NCBI GenBank assembly: GCA_022605955.1
Contig: JAKCOZ010000041.1
Location: 4,967,001 to 5,031,000, forward strand
DNA from: Rallus limicola
Lineage: Eukaryota; Chordata; Aves; Gruiformes; Rallidae
Length of the DNA stretch: 64,000 nt
Direction of reading: 5' to 3'
The notes below the pieces were generated by a model. That model was not told the origin of the DNA, searched no databases, and saw only the letters and a program-made list of their open reading frames with translations. Made by a program: the position numbers and the translations under genes. The stretch's first letter is position 1, and each line of letters begins with the position of its first letter. Below, piece after piece: positions 63,501 through 64,000 of the stretch.

Positions 63501-64000
63501 GGCAAGTAGTTACCATACGTGGGCATGCCAAAAGTATCCCCCATACTGTAATAATTTTCCATAGAAGTAGCTCCCTTCAGCATTGTATTTACATATAATG
63601 AGAATTTAAAACCCCAAACACCAAAAAAGCAATAATAAAAAAATATTAATACATACACACAATTACTGAGCCTGACTTAAAACCACGCTTCACCCCTTTA
63701 TCAAAAGCCTACATAGAAATTGATCTAATCTGATATTTTTTATTTTAATTCTGTTCTATAAATGCAATTAAACAATGATATCTGTTGCCACAAGTTAAAA
63801 GTCATTCCCTTTAGATAAGAGCCAAATACAACAAGCAGTGAGTTTTGCCATCATTAGACTTCTAACCATATTACTTCTATTTTGAGGCTTTTTTGTTTGG
63901 TCTCAGTTTAATTTCCTGTCAGCCTTACAAGAGATTTCTAATGTTTGGGCTGTAGGATATGCTCTGATTAAAAATAATCTTCCCAATTACTGCCTGGCAT
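60516..64000. other. Unique noncoding DNA
   Basis: AT-rich with no recognised transposon. Plus-strand frames at 60741-61082 (113 codons) and 62913-63236 (107 codons) and a minus frame at 61570-61875 (101 codons) have no recognised family and no clear splice boundaries. A moderately GC-rich patch lies at 62380-62660. The window ends without entering a recognised gene. Confidence 0.5.

Noticed and set aside
1..64000. CRISPR arrays, bacterial operons, phage or plasmid features
   Set aside because: The sequence is vertebrate: CR1 and avian LTR remnants, low coding density and no regularly spaced repeats. No prokaryotic feature is present.

Overview
This window is vertebrate nuclear DNA and almost certainly avian. 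The clearest sign is a set of CR1-type LINE fragments, each with the typical 3' end (forms of 'TTGGAAGGGACCT...' and tails of the 'ATTCTGTG' type). With them are solo-LTR-like pieces of the kind common in bird genomes. There are no Alu, L1 or SINE signatures and no bacterial gene organisation. Overall the DNA is AT-rich, with dense stop codons in all frames. Open frames are short and mostly read like chance frames.

Layout. 1-9.6 kb: unique AT-rich DNA with an LTR-like repeat at 710-1185. 9.6-25 kb: a short CR1 tail, several small tandem duplications and a CpG-containing patch near 14.0-14.3 kb. 25-45 kb: CR1 fragments at 24.9, 31.6, 36.7, 39.0 and 44.5 kb, all minus strand; the 39.0 kb one is longest and still carries remnants of the reverse-transcriptase C-terminal coding region. 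45.8-46.7 kb: a longer copy of the repeat seen at 710-1185, in the same direction. 51.9-54.4 kb: a nested cluster in which an LTR is split by two CR1 fragments, followed by another CR1. 54.4-64 kb: unique DNA with one very short CR1-like tail.

No protein-coding gene could be identified by family. The window is best read as intron or intergenic DNA. I list a small number of splice-bounded open segments that could be exons (best: 44726-44828 on +, 12959-13133 on +, 38121-38292 on -, 60453-60515 on -). They lie on both strands and their reading phases do not chain, so they cannot all belong to one gene; some or all may be chance. No RNA gene, CRISPR array or complete mobile element was recognised by eye. 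No new biological system is evident. The most notable structures are the nested LTR/CR1 insertion, the 45-kb-spaced direct LTR pair, and one locus (44.72-44.83 kb) where plausible splice sites overlap on opposite strands.
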